The translations under genes and the position numbers were made by a program. Under the pieces are notes generated by a model. It searched no databases. It was not told where the DNA came from and saw nothing but the letters and a program-made list of their open reading frames with translations. Of a stretch of 64,000 nt of DNA, positions 9,285 through 18,587 are shown one piece after another (positions within the stretch are counted from its first letter, which is position 1; each line of letters begins with the position of its first letter). The DNA is from Geodermatophilus saharensis (GTDB lineage Bacteria; Actinomycetota; Actinomycetes; Mycobacteriales; Geodermatophilaceae): positions 1 to 64,000 of the forward strand of contig NZ_FZOH01000009.1 in NCBI RefSeq assembly GCF_900188205.1. Reading direction: 5' to 3'.

Positions 9285-9668
9285 ATGACGAGTCGACTGG
9301 CCCGGGCCACGGTGATCGGCGGTGTCGCGCTGGTGCTGGCAGCGGCGGTGCCTGCCTCCGCGCAGGCCGCAGCGGTGGTCGTCCGCGAGCGGGGCGCGGA
9401 CGAGTGCTGGAGCGAACCCGGCAACCTCCCGTTTCTGCCGGACTCGGTGCAGCAGGTCCCGATCGAGAACGTCACGGTGGTCATCACGCCGAAGGGCGGC
9501 GTGAACGCCACCTGCTTCGGACAGCTACCCGAGGGGATCGCCCTGCCGGAGCACACCTTCGCGGCCTGGGTGCCCTGTCACAGCGACGAGGTCACCGTCA
9601 CCCAGGGACACATCGTCGTCACCACCAGCGGCCGCATCACCATGACCTGCCACTTCCCTCCACCGTGA
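9285..9668 (+). CDS. Secreted hypothetical protein
   Basis: 127 residues, ATG 9285 with GGGGAGG upstream. The first about 28 residues are a Sec signal peptide (basic MTSRLARA, hydrophobic GGVALVLAAAV, cleavage near PASAQA-A). The mature part is about 100 residues with four cysteines (ECW, TCF, PCH, TCH), possibly two disulfides, and beta-rich alternation. I do not recognise a family. Its last 32 bp overlap the 3' end of the convergent membrane-protein gene. Confidence 0.8.
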   Translation: MTSRLARATVIGGVALVLAAAVPASAQAAAVVVRERGADECWSEPGNLPFLPDSVQQVPIENVTVVITPKGGVNATCFGQLPEGIALPEHTFAAWVPCHSDEVTVTQGHIVVTTSGRITMTCHFPPP

Positions 9669-10338
9669 GCCGCTGACCCGCGAGGCGCGACGCACACCGT
9701 GGGACCGGCCGACGTACCGCCTCCACGAGCACGCACGCCCCGGCTCCGCACGTCAGCAGGCCGGAGATCGCCTCCCACCACGGCTGGGCGTCCCAGGGAC
9801 CGATGGCGTAGGTGGAGGAGGCGACCAGTGGTGACGCCAGCACCAGCAGCCCCGCCGCCGCGCCGCTCGCCCAGCCGCAGGACAGCACCGCCAGGCACCC
9901 GTAGAGGAACGTGGGCACCAGGACCCAGAGCACGACGGTGACGTCCGCGCCCACAGGACCGACGACGACGCCGTCGAACCCCGAGCGCAGGGTCGCCAGT
10001 CCGACGTCGAGCACGATCAGCGTGATCGCGAGGAGCACCCCGGCGGAGGCAAGGCCCGGCTTCCGTCCGGTCAGCGCCCAGGGCAGGGGGAGGACGGCGA
10101 CCGCGAGGACGAGGAGCGACGCCCCCGCCAGTTGGGCGGCCACCCCCGCGGGCATCCACGGCTCCAGGGGTGGGAGGAAGTCGTAGAGGTGGTCCATCCG
10201 TGTCTCGCACGGCCGGGCCTCCTGGTTCCCGCCCCACGGACACGCACCGGCCCAGCGCTGCCAGGACGCGGCGAACAGGAGACCTCCGGACGCCATCAGC
10301 GCCGCTGCCACCCACACCCGCACGACCCTCGGCACCAT
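9637..10338 (-). CDS. Hypothetical membrane protein
   Basis: 233 residues, ATG 10338 with GGTGAGGGGGAGCC upstream. About five hydrophobic segments are visible (residues about 5-25, 65-85, 95-113, 125-150, 155-175, and a weaker one near 190-205). An extracytoplasmic loop with CPWGGNQEARPCETR could form a disulfide. No transporter or enzyme motif is visible. It is convergent with and overlaps the secreted protein gene by 32 bp. Confidence 0.78.
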   Translation of the reverse strand: MVPRVVRVWVAAALMASGGLLFAASWQRWAGACPWGGNQEARPCETRMDHLYDFLPPLEPWMPAGVAAQLAGASLLVLAVAVLPLPWALTGRKPGLASAGVLLAITLIVLDVGLATLRSGFDGVVVGPVGADVTVVLWVLVPTFLYGCLAVLSCGWASGAAAGLLVLASPLVASSTYAIGPWDAQPWWEAISGLLTCGAGACVLVEAVRRPVPRCASRLAGQRLTVEGSGRSW

Positions 10339-10376
10339 GGCTCCCCCTCACCGCCGAGTGTGGCGCCTCGGCAGGC

Positions 10377-10408
10377 GGCACGGCCGGGCGGACACCACCG
10401 GCCGTGCC
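10377..10408. terminator. Hairpin, 11-bp stem
   Basis: GGCACGGCCGG (10377-10387) pairs with CCGGCCGTGCC (10398-10408) around a 10-nt loop. It lies between argG and the 10338 gene, both on the minus strand. There is no T-run. It may end argG transcription together with the second hairpin at 10462-10499. Confidence 0.45.
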
Positions 10409-10461
10409 GTCGTGGGGTCTCAGCCACCGGCGACCTCGAGGGGCGCGCACGACCCCTCCGG

Positions 10462-10499
10462 CCACCGACCGTCCCGTGGGCCGCCTCCAGGGACGGTGG
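10462..10499 (-). terminator. Hairpin downstream of argG
   Basis: CCGTCCC and GGGACGG, with further CCACC/GGTGG pairing outside, form a stem-loop about 30 bp after the argG stop codon. No U-tract is present, as is usual for terminator-like hairpins in high-GC Actinobacteria. Confidence 0.45.
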
Positions 10500-10529
10500 C
10501 CGACGGGGTAGGCGCCCGCAGGACGGGCG

Positions 10530-12023
<1,494 letters not shown>

Positions 12024-12413
12024 TCAGGGCGGCGGCGGTTCCCGGTCGGTCGGTGCCCGGCGCACGATGTCGGCGAAGGACTCCTCCAGCCGCGCCCACG
12101 TGGAGCTCCACTCCACCAGCGGCTCGAGGATCCGCTCGAAGACGGCGAGCTGCTCGTCGAAGGCCTGCAGCTGCGCGACCAGACCCTCGACCAGCTGGCG
12201 CTGGGCCTTCACCGACGCGGCGACCGACCGGACCTGCGCCGCCGACATCGCCCCGGGCGGTGAGGGCAGCCGAGGCAGCGACAGTCCCGCCGGCATCGCG
12301 CCGGCGGCCAGCCGGGTGGCCCGGTCGGTGAAGCCGCGCAGCTGCGCGACGAACTCCTCGACCGAGCGCGCCACCAGCCCGCCGTCGCGGGGCCTGTCCT
12401 CCGGCTCGCTCAC
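12024..12413 (-). CDS. Hypothetical helical protein
   Basis: 129 residues, GTG 12413 with GGAGG and 5-nt spacing. It has no signal peptide. A central stretch GLSLPRLPSPPGAMSAAQ is flanked by amphipathic helices (about 17-36 and 60-115), with frequent Q, E and L giving coiled-coil character. The C-terminus is basic then proline-rich. Comparable small helical proteins accompany polymer-granule or membrane surfaces in Actinobacteria, but nothing here fixes a role. Confidence 0.75.
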   Translation of the reverse strand: MSEPEDRPRDGGLVARSVEEFVAQLRGFTDRATRLAAGAMPAGLSLPRLPSPPGAMSAAQVRSVAASVKAQRQLVEGLVAQLQAFDEQLAVFERILEPLVEWSSTWARLEESFADIVRRAPTDREPPPP

Positions 12414-12489
12414 GCAGACCTCCCCCGACCCGGCCCGCCGCCGTCCCGGCGGGTCCGCGCCCAGTCTCGCGTCCCCGGCGCCGGCCCGC

Positions 12490-13215
12490 TCAGCCGACCA
12501 GCGTGCGCAGGGTCTCGGCGTTGCGGACGGCGTGGCCGTGGCCGTCGTTGTTGAAGTAGGCGTAGACGTCGCGGCCCTGCGCCGTCCACTCCCCCACCCG
12601 GTCGGCCCACCAGCGCAGGTCGGCGTCGGCGTAGGAGCCGGCGTAGAGGTGCGCGGGGTCGGGGCCGTGCAGCCGGACGTAGACGAACGGCGCCGTGGCC
12701 CGCAGCACGCACGGCAGGCCCGCGCCGCTCATGACGCAGTAGGCCGCGCCGTGCCGCTCCAGCAGCGCGAACACGCCCTCGTCGTGCCAGCTGGGGTGGC
12801 GGAACTCGACGGCCACCCGCATCCAGTCCGGCAGCTGGGACAGGAAGAAGTCCAGCCGGGCGTCGTCGCGGGCGGCGGCCGGGTGCAGCTGCACCAGCAG
12901 CACCGCCCGCCGCGGGCCCAGCTCGTGCCAGGCCGCCGTCATCCGCTCCACCCACGCCTCGGGGGCGTAGAGCCGCTTGGCGTGGGTCAGGCCGCGGGGG
13001 GCCTTGACCGACAGCGCGAACCCCTCGGGCAGCCGCCGCCGCCAGGAGGCGAAGGTGGCGGTGCGCGGCCAGCGGTAGAAGCTGGCGTTGAGCTCGACGG
13101 TGTCGAAGCGGCGCACGTAGTGGGCCAGCCGGTCCCGGGGCGGCGTCCCCGGCGGGTAGAGGACGCCGTCCCAGTGGTCGTAGCTCCAGCCGGAGGTGCC
13201 GACGTGGACGGCCAT
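12490..13215 (-). CDS. DUF72 family protein
   Basis: 241 residues, ATG 13215, 16 bp after the SDR gene. The start (MAVHVGTSGWSYDHWDGVLYP) is the hallmark of DUF72. It is followed by FDTVELNASFYRWP, GFALSVKAPRGLTH, VAVEFRHPSWHDEGVFALL and the ending VYAYFNNDGHGHAVRNAETL. The family adopts a TIM-barrel fold related to sugar isomerases/endonucleases, but its substrate is not established. The conserved Glu and His residues are all present. Confidence 0.92.
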   Translation of the reverse strand: MAVHVGTSGWSYDHWDGVLYPPGTPPRDRLAHYVRRFDTVELNASFYRWPRTATFASWRRRLPEGFALSVKAPRGLTHAKRLYAPEAWVERMTAAWHELGPRRAVLLVQLHPAAARDDARLDFFLSQLPDWMRVAVEFRHPSWHDEGVFALLERHGAAYCVMSGAGLPCVLRATAPFVYVRLHGPDPAHLYAGSYADADLRWWADRVGEWTAQGRDVYAYFNNDGHGHAVRNAETLRTLVG

Positions 13216-13231
13216 CACCCGGCGCGGGCCC

Positions 13232-14071
13232 TCAGGCCCGGCGCAGCCCCGCCAGCCGGGTGGCCCCGGCGAGGAGGCGGCCGTAGGAGCCGGGTGCCAG
13301 CCGCACCAGGACGTCGGGGACGGCGGCGCTGGCGCCGATGAGCAGCCGCGGACGGCGCCGCTCGACCGCCGTGACGATCCGCGCCGCGGCCCGGTCGGCC
13401 GGGTAGCGCAGCATCTTGGAGAACTCCCGCTTGCCCTGCTCGGCCTCCGCCGGGTCCACGCCACTGGCCACCCGGGCGGTCTCGGCGATGCGGGTGGCGA
13501 TGCCGCCGGGGTGCACGCTGGTGACCCCGACCCCGTCCTCGGCCAGCTCGTGCCGCAGCGCCTCGGTGAAGCCGCGGATCGCGAACTTGCTGGAGGAGTA
13601 CGCGGCCTGCCCGGCCGGGGCCATGATGCCGAAGATGCTCGACACGTTGACCAGGTGCGCGCCGGGGTGGGCCTTGAGCGTGGGCAGCAGCGCGTGGGTG
13701 AGCCGGACGGCGGCGCGGAAGTTGATGTCGAGGACCCAGTCGAACTCCTCGAGGGTCACCTGGTCGAAGCGCCCGCCCAGCGCGACGCCGGCGTTGTTGA
13801 CCAGCAGCGTCGTCCCGGGGTGGCCGGCGACGATCGCCTCGCCGGCCTCGCGCACCTGCCCGGCGTCGGCGAGGTCGACGACGACGGTGTCGACCGACCG
13901 GGCGGGGAAGGCCGACCGCACCGCGGCCGCGACGCCGGCGAGCCGCTCGGCGTCGCGGTCGAGCAGCAGCAGGTCGTTGCCGCGCGCGGCGAGCGCCGGC
14001 GCCAGCGCGGCACCGATGCCGCTGGCCGCGCCGGTGACGACGGCGGTGCCGGTGAAGTCGTAGGGCCGCAT
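13232..14071 (-). CDS. Short-chain dehydrogenase/reductase
   Basis: 279 residues, ATG 14071 overlapping the ethA stop in TGATG, so translation is coupled. The cofactor motif TGAASGIG (about 13-20), NNAGVALGG, and the catalytic Ser (NVSS), YSSSK (Tyr-x-x-x-Lys) are intact; VHPGGIATRI follows. An extended C-terminus carries ERRRPRLLIGASA, seen in SDRs that sit next to flavin monooxygenases. It probably oxidises or reduces an alcohol/ketone related to the EthA substrate. That pathway link is inference. Confidence 0.92.
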   Translation of the reverse strand: MRPYDFTGTAVVTGAASGIGAALAPALAARGNDLLLLDRDAERLAGVAAAVRSAFPARSVDTVVVDLADAGQVREAGEAIVAGHPGTTLLVNNAGVALGGRFDQVTLEEFDWVLDINFRAAVRLTHALLPTLKAHPGAHLVNVSSIFGIMAPAGQAAYSSSKFAIRGFTEALRHELAEDGVGVTSVHPGGIATRIAETARVASGVDPAEAEQGKREFSKMLRYPADRAAARIVTAVERRRPRLLIGASAAVPDVLVRLAPGSYGRLLAGATRLAGLRRA

Positions 14072-15579
14072 CACGCCGCCACCTCGCCGACGCCCGCGGT
14101 GGCGCGCTCGTCGACCGGGCGGGTGAACCGGATGCCCTCGTCCTCCAGCGGCCCGCGGCGCATGAGCAGCACGTCGCGGACGTAGTTCTGGTACAGCTTC
14201 CACGGCGCCCGGGACCCCTGCTTCGGCAGCGCCGCGAGGCTGCGCTGCACGTAGCCGGAGGACAGCCCGATGAACGGCGCGGTGCCGCCGTCGGCCGGGG
14301 CGAGCGGGGTGGCCGCGGCGTAGCCGTTGCGGTCGAGGTGGTCCAGCAGCCGGCAGACGTAGCGGGCGACCAGGTCGGCCTTCAGCGTCCAGGAGGCGTT
14401 GGTGTAGCCGATCGTCATGGCGAAGTTCGGCACGCCGGAGACCATGAAGCCCTTGTAGGACACGGTGCGCGACAGGTCGACGTCCTCGCCGTCCACGGTC
14501 AGCCGCATGCCGCCGATGGGCAGCAGGTTCAGGCCGGTGGCGGTCACGACGACGTCGGCGTCGAGGTGCTCCCCCGACTCCAGCGCGATGCCGGTCTCGT
14601 CGAAGCCGGCGATCCGGTCGGTGACGATCGACGCCCGGCCCTCGCGCAGCACCCGGAACAGGTCGCCGTCGGGCACCACGCACAGCCGCTGGTCCCACGG
14701 GTCGTACGGGGGGTTGAAGTGCGTGCCGACGTCGACGCTGCCGGGCAGCTCCTTGGCCGCCGCCTTCGCGAGCACCTTCCTCATCAGCTCGGGCCGGCGC
14801 CGGCTGAGCTGGAAGGACGCCATCGAGACCAGCACGTTCTTCCACCGGACCACCGGGTAGACGACGCGGTCGGGCAGCCGGCGGCGCAGCTTCTCGGCGA
14901 GCGCGTCGCGGCCGGGCAGGCTCACGACGTAGGTGGGGGTGCGCTGCAGCATGGTCACGTGCGCGGCCTGCTCGGCCAGGCTGGGCACCAGGGTGACGGC
15001 GGTGGCGCCGCTGCCGATGACGACCACCCGCTTGCCGGCCCAGTCGAGGTCGTCGGGCCAGTGCTGCGGGTGCACCACCCGCCCGCCGAAGCGCTCCTCG
15101 CCGGGGAACCGCGGGCGGTGGCCCTCGTCGTAGCGGTAGTAGCCGGAGCAGACCGACAGCCACGAGCAGGTCCACGTCTCGGTCTCGCCGGTGCCGGTGC
15201 GCTCGGCGGTGACCGTCCACCGCGAGTCCTCGGTGGACCAGGAGGCGGCGACGACGCGGGTGCCGAAGCGGATGTGCCGGTCGACGCCGTACTCGCGGGC
15301 GGTGTCCTGCACGTACTCGCGGATCGAGGCGCCGTCGGCGATCGCCTTCGGGTCGGTCCACGGCCGGAAGGAGTAGCCGAGGGTGAACATGTCCGAGTCC
15401 GACCGCACGCCGGGGTAGCGGAACAGGTCCCAGGTGCCGCCGATGGCCTCGCGGGCCTCGAGGACGGCGTAGGTCCGGCCCGGGGACTCGCGCTGCAGGT
15501 GGCAGGCCGCACCGATGCCGGAGAGGCCGGCACCGACGATCAGCACGTCGACGTGGCGGGCGGTGCTGGGCTCGGTCAT
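14071..15579 (-). CDS. ethA: EthA-like FAD monooxygenase (Baeyer-Villiger type)
   Basis: 502 residues from ATG 15579, with GAGGAG upstream; the frame extends to 15627 but without a better site. It has an FAD Rossmann motif GAGLSG (16-21), the Baeyer-Villiger fingerprint FGGRVVHPQHWP (164-175), an NADPH motif GSGATA (189-194), and the EthA-like blocks EAREAIGGTWDLFRYPGVRS, TATGLNL and GYTNASWTLKADL. The mycobacterial homologue oxidises ketones and activates ethionamide. The natural substrate here is unknown. An EthR-like repressor gene lies immediately upstream and an SDR is coupled downstream, giving a likely ketone/alcohol-processing operon. Confidence 0.94.
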   Translation of the reverse strand: MTEPSTARHVDVLIVGAGLSGIGAACHLQRESPGRTYAVLEAREAIGGTWDLFRYPGVRSDSDMFTLGYSFRPWTDPKAIADGASIREYVQDTAREYGVDRHIRFGTRVVAASWSTEDSRWTVTAERTGTGETETWTCSWLSVCSGYYRYDEGHRPRFPGEERFGGRVVHPQHWPDDLDWAGKRVVVIGSGATAVTLVPSLAEQAAHVTMLQRTPTYVVSLPGRDALAEKLRRRLPDRVVYPVVRWKNVLVSMASFQLSRRRPELMRKVLAKAAAKELPGSVDVGTHFNPPYDPWDQRLCVVPDGDLFRVLREGRASIVTDRIAGFDETGIALESGEHLDADVVVTATGLNLLPIGGMRLTVDGEDVDLSRTVSYKGFMVSGVPNFAMTIGYTNASWTLKADLVARYVCRLLDHLDRNGYAAATPLAPADGGTAPFIGLSSGYVQRSLAALPKQGSRAPWKLYQNYVRDVLLMRRGPLEDEGIRFTRPVDERATAGVGEVAA

Positions 15580-15618
15580 GGCGCTCCTCGGGACGGCCGG
15601 GGTGACCTGCACGACGGT

Positions 15619-15645
15619 ACTCGACACCCTGTCGAGTTGGTCGAC
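15619..15645. promoter_or_regulatory. Candidate EthR operator
   Basis: ACTCGACA (15619-15626) and TGTCGAGT (15630-15637) form a perfect inverted repeat around CCC. A further half site TCGAC lies at 15641-15645. TGTCGA half sites are also a feature of the mycobacterial ethA-ethR operator. The site is between the ethR stop and the ethA start, about 40-60 bp upstream of ethA, a good position to repress ethA. Confidence 0.6.
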
Positions 15646-15655
15646 GGCGCGTCGG

Positions 15656-16321
15656 TCAGCCGGGGGCGGCGGCCGGGCCGTCGCCGCCGTAGACGGTGCG
15701 CAGCCACACGGTGAGCAGTACGTCGAGCAGGTCGTCCTCGGCCAGCGCCGGCGTCGTCCCGGTGGCGGTCGCGTGGATCACCCGCTCGTCCATCCAGTTC
15801 AGCGCGACGGCGAGGTCGCGGGCGGGCGGCCCGGGCGGGGCGGCGCCGCGGGCCCGCTCGCCCTCGATGGCCGCGGCGGTCTCGGCGACGAACTGCTCCA
15901 TCACCTGCGACCACAGCGCCCGCACCTCGACGCTGGTGGGCAGCAGCGAGGCCGCCGCGGTGGTGAGCGCGCGGTGGGCGAGGAAGGTGTCGCGGACCGC
16001 CTCGAGCGCGCCCCGCCAGCCGGCGCGGACGTCGTCGCCGGCCCGCCGCAGCGCCGCCGCCCGGGAGGCGCGGGCCTCCTCGACCACGCGGTCGAGCAGC
16101 GCCAGCACGACGGCGTCCTTGGACGGGAAGTAGAAGTAGAAGGTGGGCCGGGAGATGCCCGCTCCCCGCGCGAGGTCGTCGACGGAGATGTCGGCGAGCG
16201 CACGGCGGCCGAGCAGCTCCTCGGCGGTGGCGAGGATGGCCCGCTCGCGGTCGTCGCCGGAGGGGCGGCGGGCGCGGCGTCCGCGGCTGCCGCCGGGCGG
16301 GACGGGGAGCGGTGCGGCCAC
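15656..16321 (-). CDS. ethR: EthR-like TetR family repressor
   Basis: 221 residues from GTG 16321, close to the 216 residues of mycobacterial EthR; the frame runs on to 16378 but would overlap the upstream gene. The N-terminal block RRPSGDDRERAILATAEELL and helix-turn-helix ISVDDLARGAGISRPTFYFY (45-64), FPSKDAV, then the ligand domain with TSVEVRALWSQ and [20 protein letters not shown], follow EthR throughout. It probably represses ethA and releases on a hydrophobic ligand. In mycobacteria ethR and ethA are divergent. Here they run in the same direction with ethR first. Confidence 0.92.
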   Translation of the reverse strand: MAAPLPVPPGGSRGRRARRPSGDDRERAILATAEELLGRRALADISVDDLARGAGISRPTFYFYFPSKDAVVLALLDRVVEEARASRAAALRRAGDDVRAGWRGALEAVRDTFLAHRALTTAAASLLPTSVEVRALWSQVMEQFVAETAAAIEGERARGAAPPGPPARDLAVALNWMDERVIHATATGTTPALAEDDLLDVLLTVWLRTVYGGDGPAAAPG

Positions 16322-16362
16322 GGCGGCGACCCTACCCAGCGCGGATCGGCGGCCGGGTGTGC

Positions 16363-17004
16363 TCAGGGCAGCTGCCACACCGTGGTGCGGCGGCTGCCCG
16401 GGCCCTCGGTCTCGGGCACGTCGAGGACGGTGACCGGCTCGAGCCGCTCGTGCGGCAGGTAGGGCCGGCCCGGGTCCCCGACGAGGACGGAGCAGCCGCG
16501 GGCGCGGGCCCGGTCGAGGAAGGGCAGCACCCGCTCGGTCATCACGCGGTCGTAGCAGACGTCCCCGGCCAGGACGACGTCGACGTCCGGGGGCTCGCGG
16601 TGCAGGACGTCGCCGATGACGCTGATGCCGGTGACGCCGTTGAGGACGGCGTTGACCGCCACCGCCGTCCGGGAGAACGGGTCGACGTCGCTGGCCAGCA
16701 CGTGGTGGGCCCCGGCGAGGACGGCGGCGACGGCGACCAGCCCGCTGCCCGACCCGAGGTCGAGGACGCGACGGCCGGCCACCGGGACGGCGCCGTCGAG
16801 CACGGCCCGGGCCAGCGCCTGCCCGCCGGGCCAGGCCGCCGCCCAGAACGGCGGGTCCTCACCGGCGCCACCGGCGGCGTCCTCCATCGCCTCCCACAGG
16901 GCGACGACGTCGTCGGCGACGTGCAGCCGCACCTCCGGGACGAGGGAGGGCCGGCGGACCTGGGTGTGCGCGCGGACGAACGCCGCGGGCACCACCCTGG
17001 TCAC
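16363..17004 (-). CDS. Class I SAM-dependent methyltransferase (ETFB-KMT / Nnt1-like)
   Basis: 213 residues, GTG 17004 with AGGAGGGG upstream. The SAM-binding motif VLDLGSGSGLVAVAAV is at about 80-95, after the characteristic PPFWAAAWPGGQALARAVL. ASDVDPFS is motif II and VVLAGDVCYDRVMTERVLPFL is motif IV. This layout matches lysine methyltransferase-like proteins of the ETFB-KMT/PrmA group, which modify proteins. It is upstream of ethR by 41 bp, but I see no functional link. Confidence 0.85.
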   Translation of the reverse strand: MTRVVPAAFVRAHTQVRRPSLVPEVRLHVADDVVALWEAMEDAAGGAGEDPPFWAAAWPGGQALARAVLDGAVPVAGRRVLDLGSGSGLVAVAAVLAGAHHVLASDVDPFSRTAVAVNAVLNGVTGISVIGDVLHREPPDVDVVLAGDVCYDRVMTERVLPFLDRARARGCSVLVGDPGRPYLPHERLEPVTVLDVPETEGPGSRRTTVWQLP

Positions 17005-17026
17005 GCCGGCCCCTCCTGGTGACGAT

Positions 17027-17084
17027 CTGGAACGGCCTGGTCACCGCCCGGCACGGCCCCGCTGCAGGGTCCCGCGCCGAGCAG
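17027..17084 (+). repeat. Structured intergenic repeat, copy A (disrupted)
   Basis: CTGGAACGGCC (17027) and later CGGCCCCGCTGCAGGGTCCC (about 17053-17072) plus GCGCCGAGC match the family consensus, but a duplicated/inserted stretch of about 20 nt separates the first part, and the 3' half is missing where copy B begins at 17088. It seems to be a nested or partial copy. Confidence 0.55.
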
Positions 17085-17087
17085 GTG

Positions 17088-17157
17088 ACGTGCTGGAACG
17101 GCCCTCCTGCAGGGTCCCACCCTGAGCGTGCGAAGGGTGGGGGACGGGAGGGTCCTG
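17088..17157 (+). repeat. Structured intergenic repeat, copy B
   Basis: Starts GTGCTGGAACGGCC and ends GGGTCCTG directly against the stop codon (17158-17160) of the minus-strand transglycosylase gene. Inner stem CCCACCC/GGGTGGG surrounds the loop TGAGCGTGCGA. Outer stem CCCTCC/GGGAGG. Other copies keep the pairing with different bases (see findings). Confidence 0.75.
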
Positions 17158-18078
17158 TCAGTACCAGCCGGTGGCCTGCGAGTGCGCCCAGGCCTCGCAC
17201 GGGGAGCCGTAGCGGTCCTCGATGTAGATCAGGCCGGCGTCGATCTGCAGGTAGCCGTCGGAGGTCTTGGCGATGCCGGTGCTGGCCCAGGTGGAGTCGA
17301 GGAACTGCGCGATGCCGTACGCGGTGCTGGTGGGGTTCTGCGCGGTGGGGTCCCAGCCGCTCTCCTTGCCCCACAGCTTCTCCAGGCAGGAGAACTGCTC
17401 GGCGCCCACGAGGCTGAGCGCGTAGTCCTTGAAGGACCCGCTCTTGGCCGTGCCCGAGCTCGCGCTGCTGGCGGCCGGCGCCTCGGTGGCCGCGGCGGCC
17501 GGCTGGGCGGCGGCGGCCTGCTCGGCCGCGGCGGCCTCGGCGGCGGCCTGCTCGGCCGCGGCGGCCTGCTCGGCCGCGGCGGCCTCGGCGGCGGCCTGGG
17601 CCTCGGCGGCGGCGCGCGCGGCCTCCTCCTCGGCGGCGACGCGGGCGGCCTCCTCGGCGGCGGCCTGCTCCGCGGCGGCCTGCTCGGCGGCCGCCTGCGC
17701 CTGGACGGCGGCGGCGTCCACCGCGGTGCGCTGGTTGCGCGAGGCGGCGAGGTCCTCCAGGGAGGCGAGGGTGTCGTCCCCGATGGCGCTGGTGGTGGCG
17801 GCGTCCTCGGTCTGCTGCGGGATGCCCAGCGCCTCGGCGACGCCCACCGAGGCGCTCGCGGTGTCGGTGTCGGTGTCGGCGGGCGAGGCGGCGCCGGTGG
17901 TGGTCAGCACGCCGACCAGCAGCGCGCCGGCGGTGGCGGTGCCGAGCAGCAGCGCGGGACGGCGCGAGCGGAGGAAGCCGCCGCGGCGGGCGGGGGCCTC
18001 GTCGACGTCGGCGACCTCGACGGCGGTGGCCTCGACGCTCTCCGGCGTGTCGGGGGCGGTGTGGCGGGTACGGGGCAT
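17158..18078 (-). CDS. Lytic transglycosylase-like cell-wall protein (riboswitch-controlled)
   Basis: 306 residues, ATG 18078. A basic cytoplasmic N-terminus is followed by one membrane/signal segment (about 43-62, RPALLLGTATAGALLVGVL). Then comes a long alanine/glutamate-rich helix (about 110-205) with repeated AAAEQAAAE units, and a C-terminal lysozyme-like domain (about 225-306). The domain has CLEKLWGKESGWDP, with a candidate catalytic Glu, and AYGIAQFLDSTWAST, as in transglycosylase/Rpf-like enzymes. Two cysteines (CLEK, PCEAW) may form a disulfide. It probably cleaves peptidoglycan outside the membrane. A c-di-AMP riboswitch lies in its leader, the usual actinobacterial setting for wall hydrolases. 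Confidence 0.88.
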   Translation of the reverse strand: MPRTRHTAPDTPESVEATAVEVADVDEAPARRGGFLRSRRPALLLGTATAGALLVGVLTTTGAASPADTDTDTASASVGVAEALGIPQQTEDAATTSAIGDDTLASLEDLAASRNQRTAVDAAAVQAQAAAEQAAAEQAAAEEAARVAAEEEAARAAAEAQAAAEAAAAEQAAAAEQAAAEAAAAEQAAAAQPAAAATEAPAASSASSGTAKSGSFKDYALSLVGAEQFSCLEKLWGKESGWDPTAQNPTSTAYGIAQFLDSTWASTGIAKTSDGYLQIDAGLIYIEDRYGSPCEAWAHSQATGWY

Positions 18079-18320
18079 GAGGGTGGGGGCTCCGAGGGAG
18101 AGTGCACGCGGCGGCCCGGGGCACGGGCGCGCGCACGCGGCGCGGTCTACGGGGTCTGGCGGAGTGCGGGTCTCCGGCGGCTCCGGTCGGTGCCGGGCGC
18201 GGCGGGGCAGGGTCGAGCCGGCGTCAGGAGGACGCGAGGGCGCGCTGCGCGCACCGGCGGCTGCACCTGCGGGCCACGGGGGCCCGGAGGCGGGGCATGC
18301 GGGAGACTCCGTTCCTTCCG

Positions 18321-18468
18321 TGAGCCGCCTACCGAGTTAGCTGACGGGTTCGGGCGGGAAGCAGCCCTACGCGCCGGCGAGCGGAGCTCGCCGGGTGCGA
18401 TTCACCCCGGCACTGCGGTGGGTCCCCGGCTCGCGTCCGCGGGGACGGACACGACTCGGCGGCGTCCG
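18321..18468 (-). promoter_or_regulatory. ydaO/yuaA c-di-AMP riboswitch
   Basis: Read on the minus strand, the leader carries the conserved blocks of the ydaO riboswitch in order: GACGCCGCCGAGTC, GCCGGGGACCCACCG, CCGGGGTGAATCGC, GTAGGGCTGCTTCC, CGCCCGAACCCGTCAGCTAA and CTCGGTAGGCGG. A variable GCGAGCTCCGCTCGCC hairpin sits between blocks. This RNA class binds c-di-AMP and usually turns off wall hydrolase or potassium/osmolyte genes. The aptamer ends about 240 nt before the transglycosylase start, a rather long expression platform. Confidence 0.93.
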
Positions 18469-18513
18469 GCCAGGCTCCCCGGACGGGGAAGGACGACCAA
18501 CCGGACGCCCGCC

Positions 18514-18543
18514 ACGGTAGAGGCCGTTACCGGTCCGTGACAA
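18514..18543 (-). promoter_or_regulatory. Probable promoter of the riboswitch transcript
   Basis: On the minus strand TTGTCA (18543-18538) and TACCGT (18519-18514), spaced 18 bp, resemble a housekeeping promoter. Transcription would begin near 18507, about 40 nt before the riboswitch aptamer, giving a leader of about 430 nt. Confidence 0.5.
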
Positions 18544-18587
18544 CACGGGGACCGGAGGGACAGGTGGGACCGCTGGGGTCCGGCCGG

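Noticed and set aside
17480-17700. Repeat-rich stretch that could be mistaken for a CRISPR-like array
   Set aside because: It encodes the Ala/Glu-rich helix of the transglycosylase protein; unit length varies and there are no spacers.
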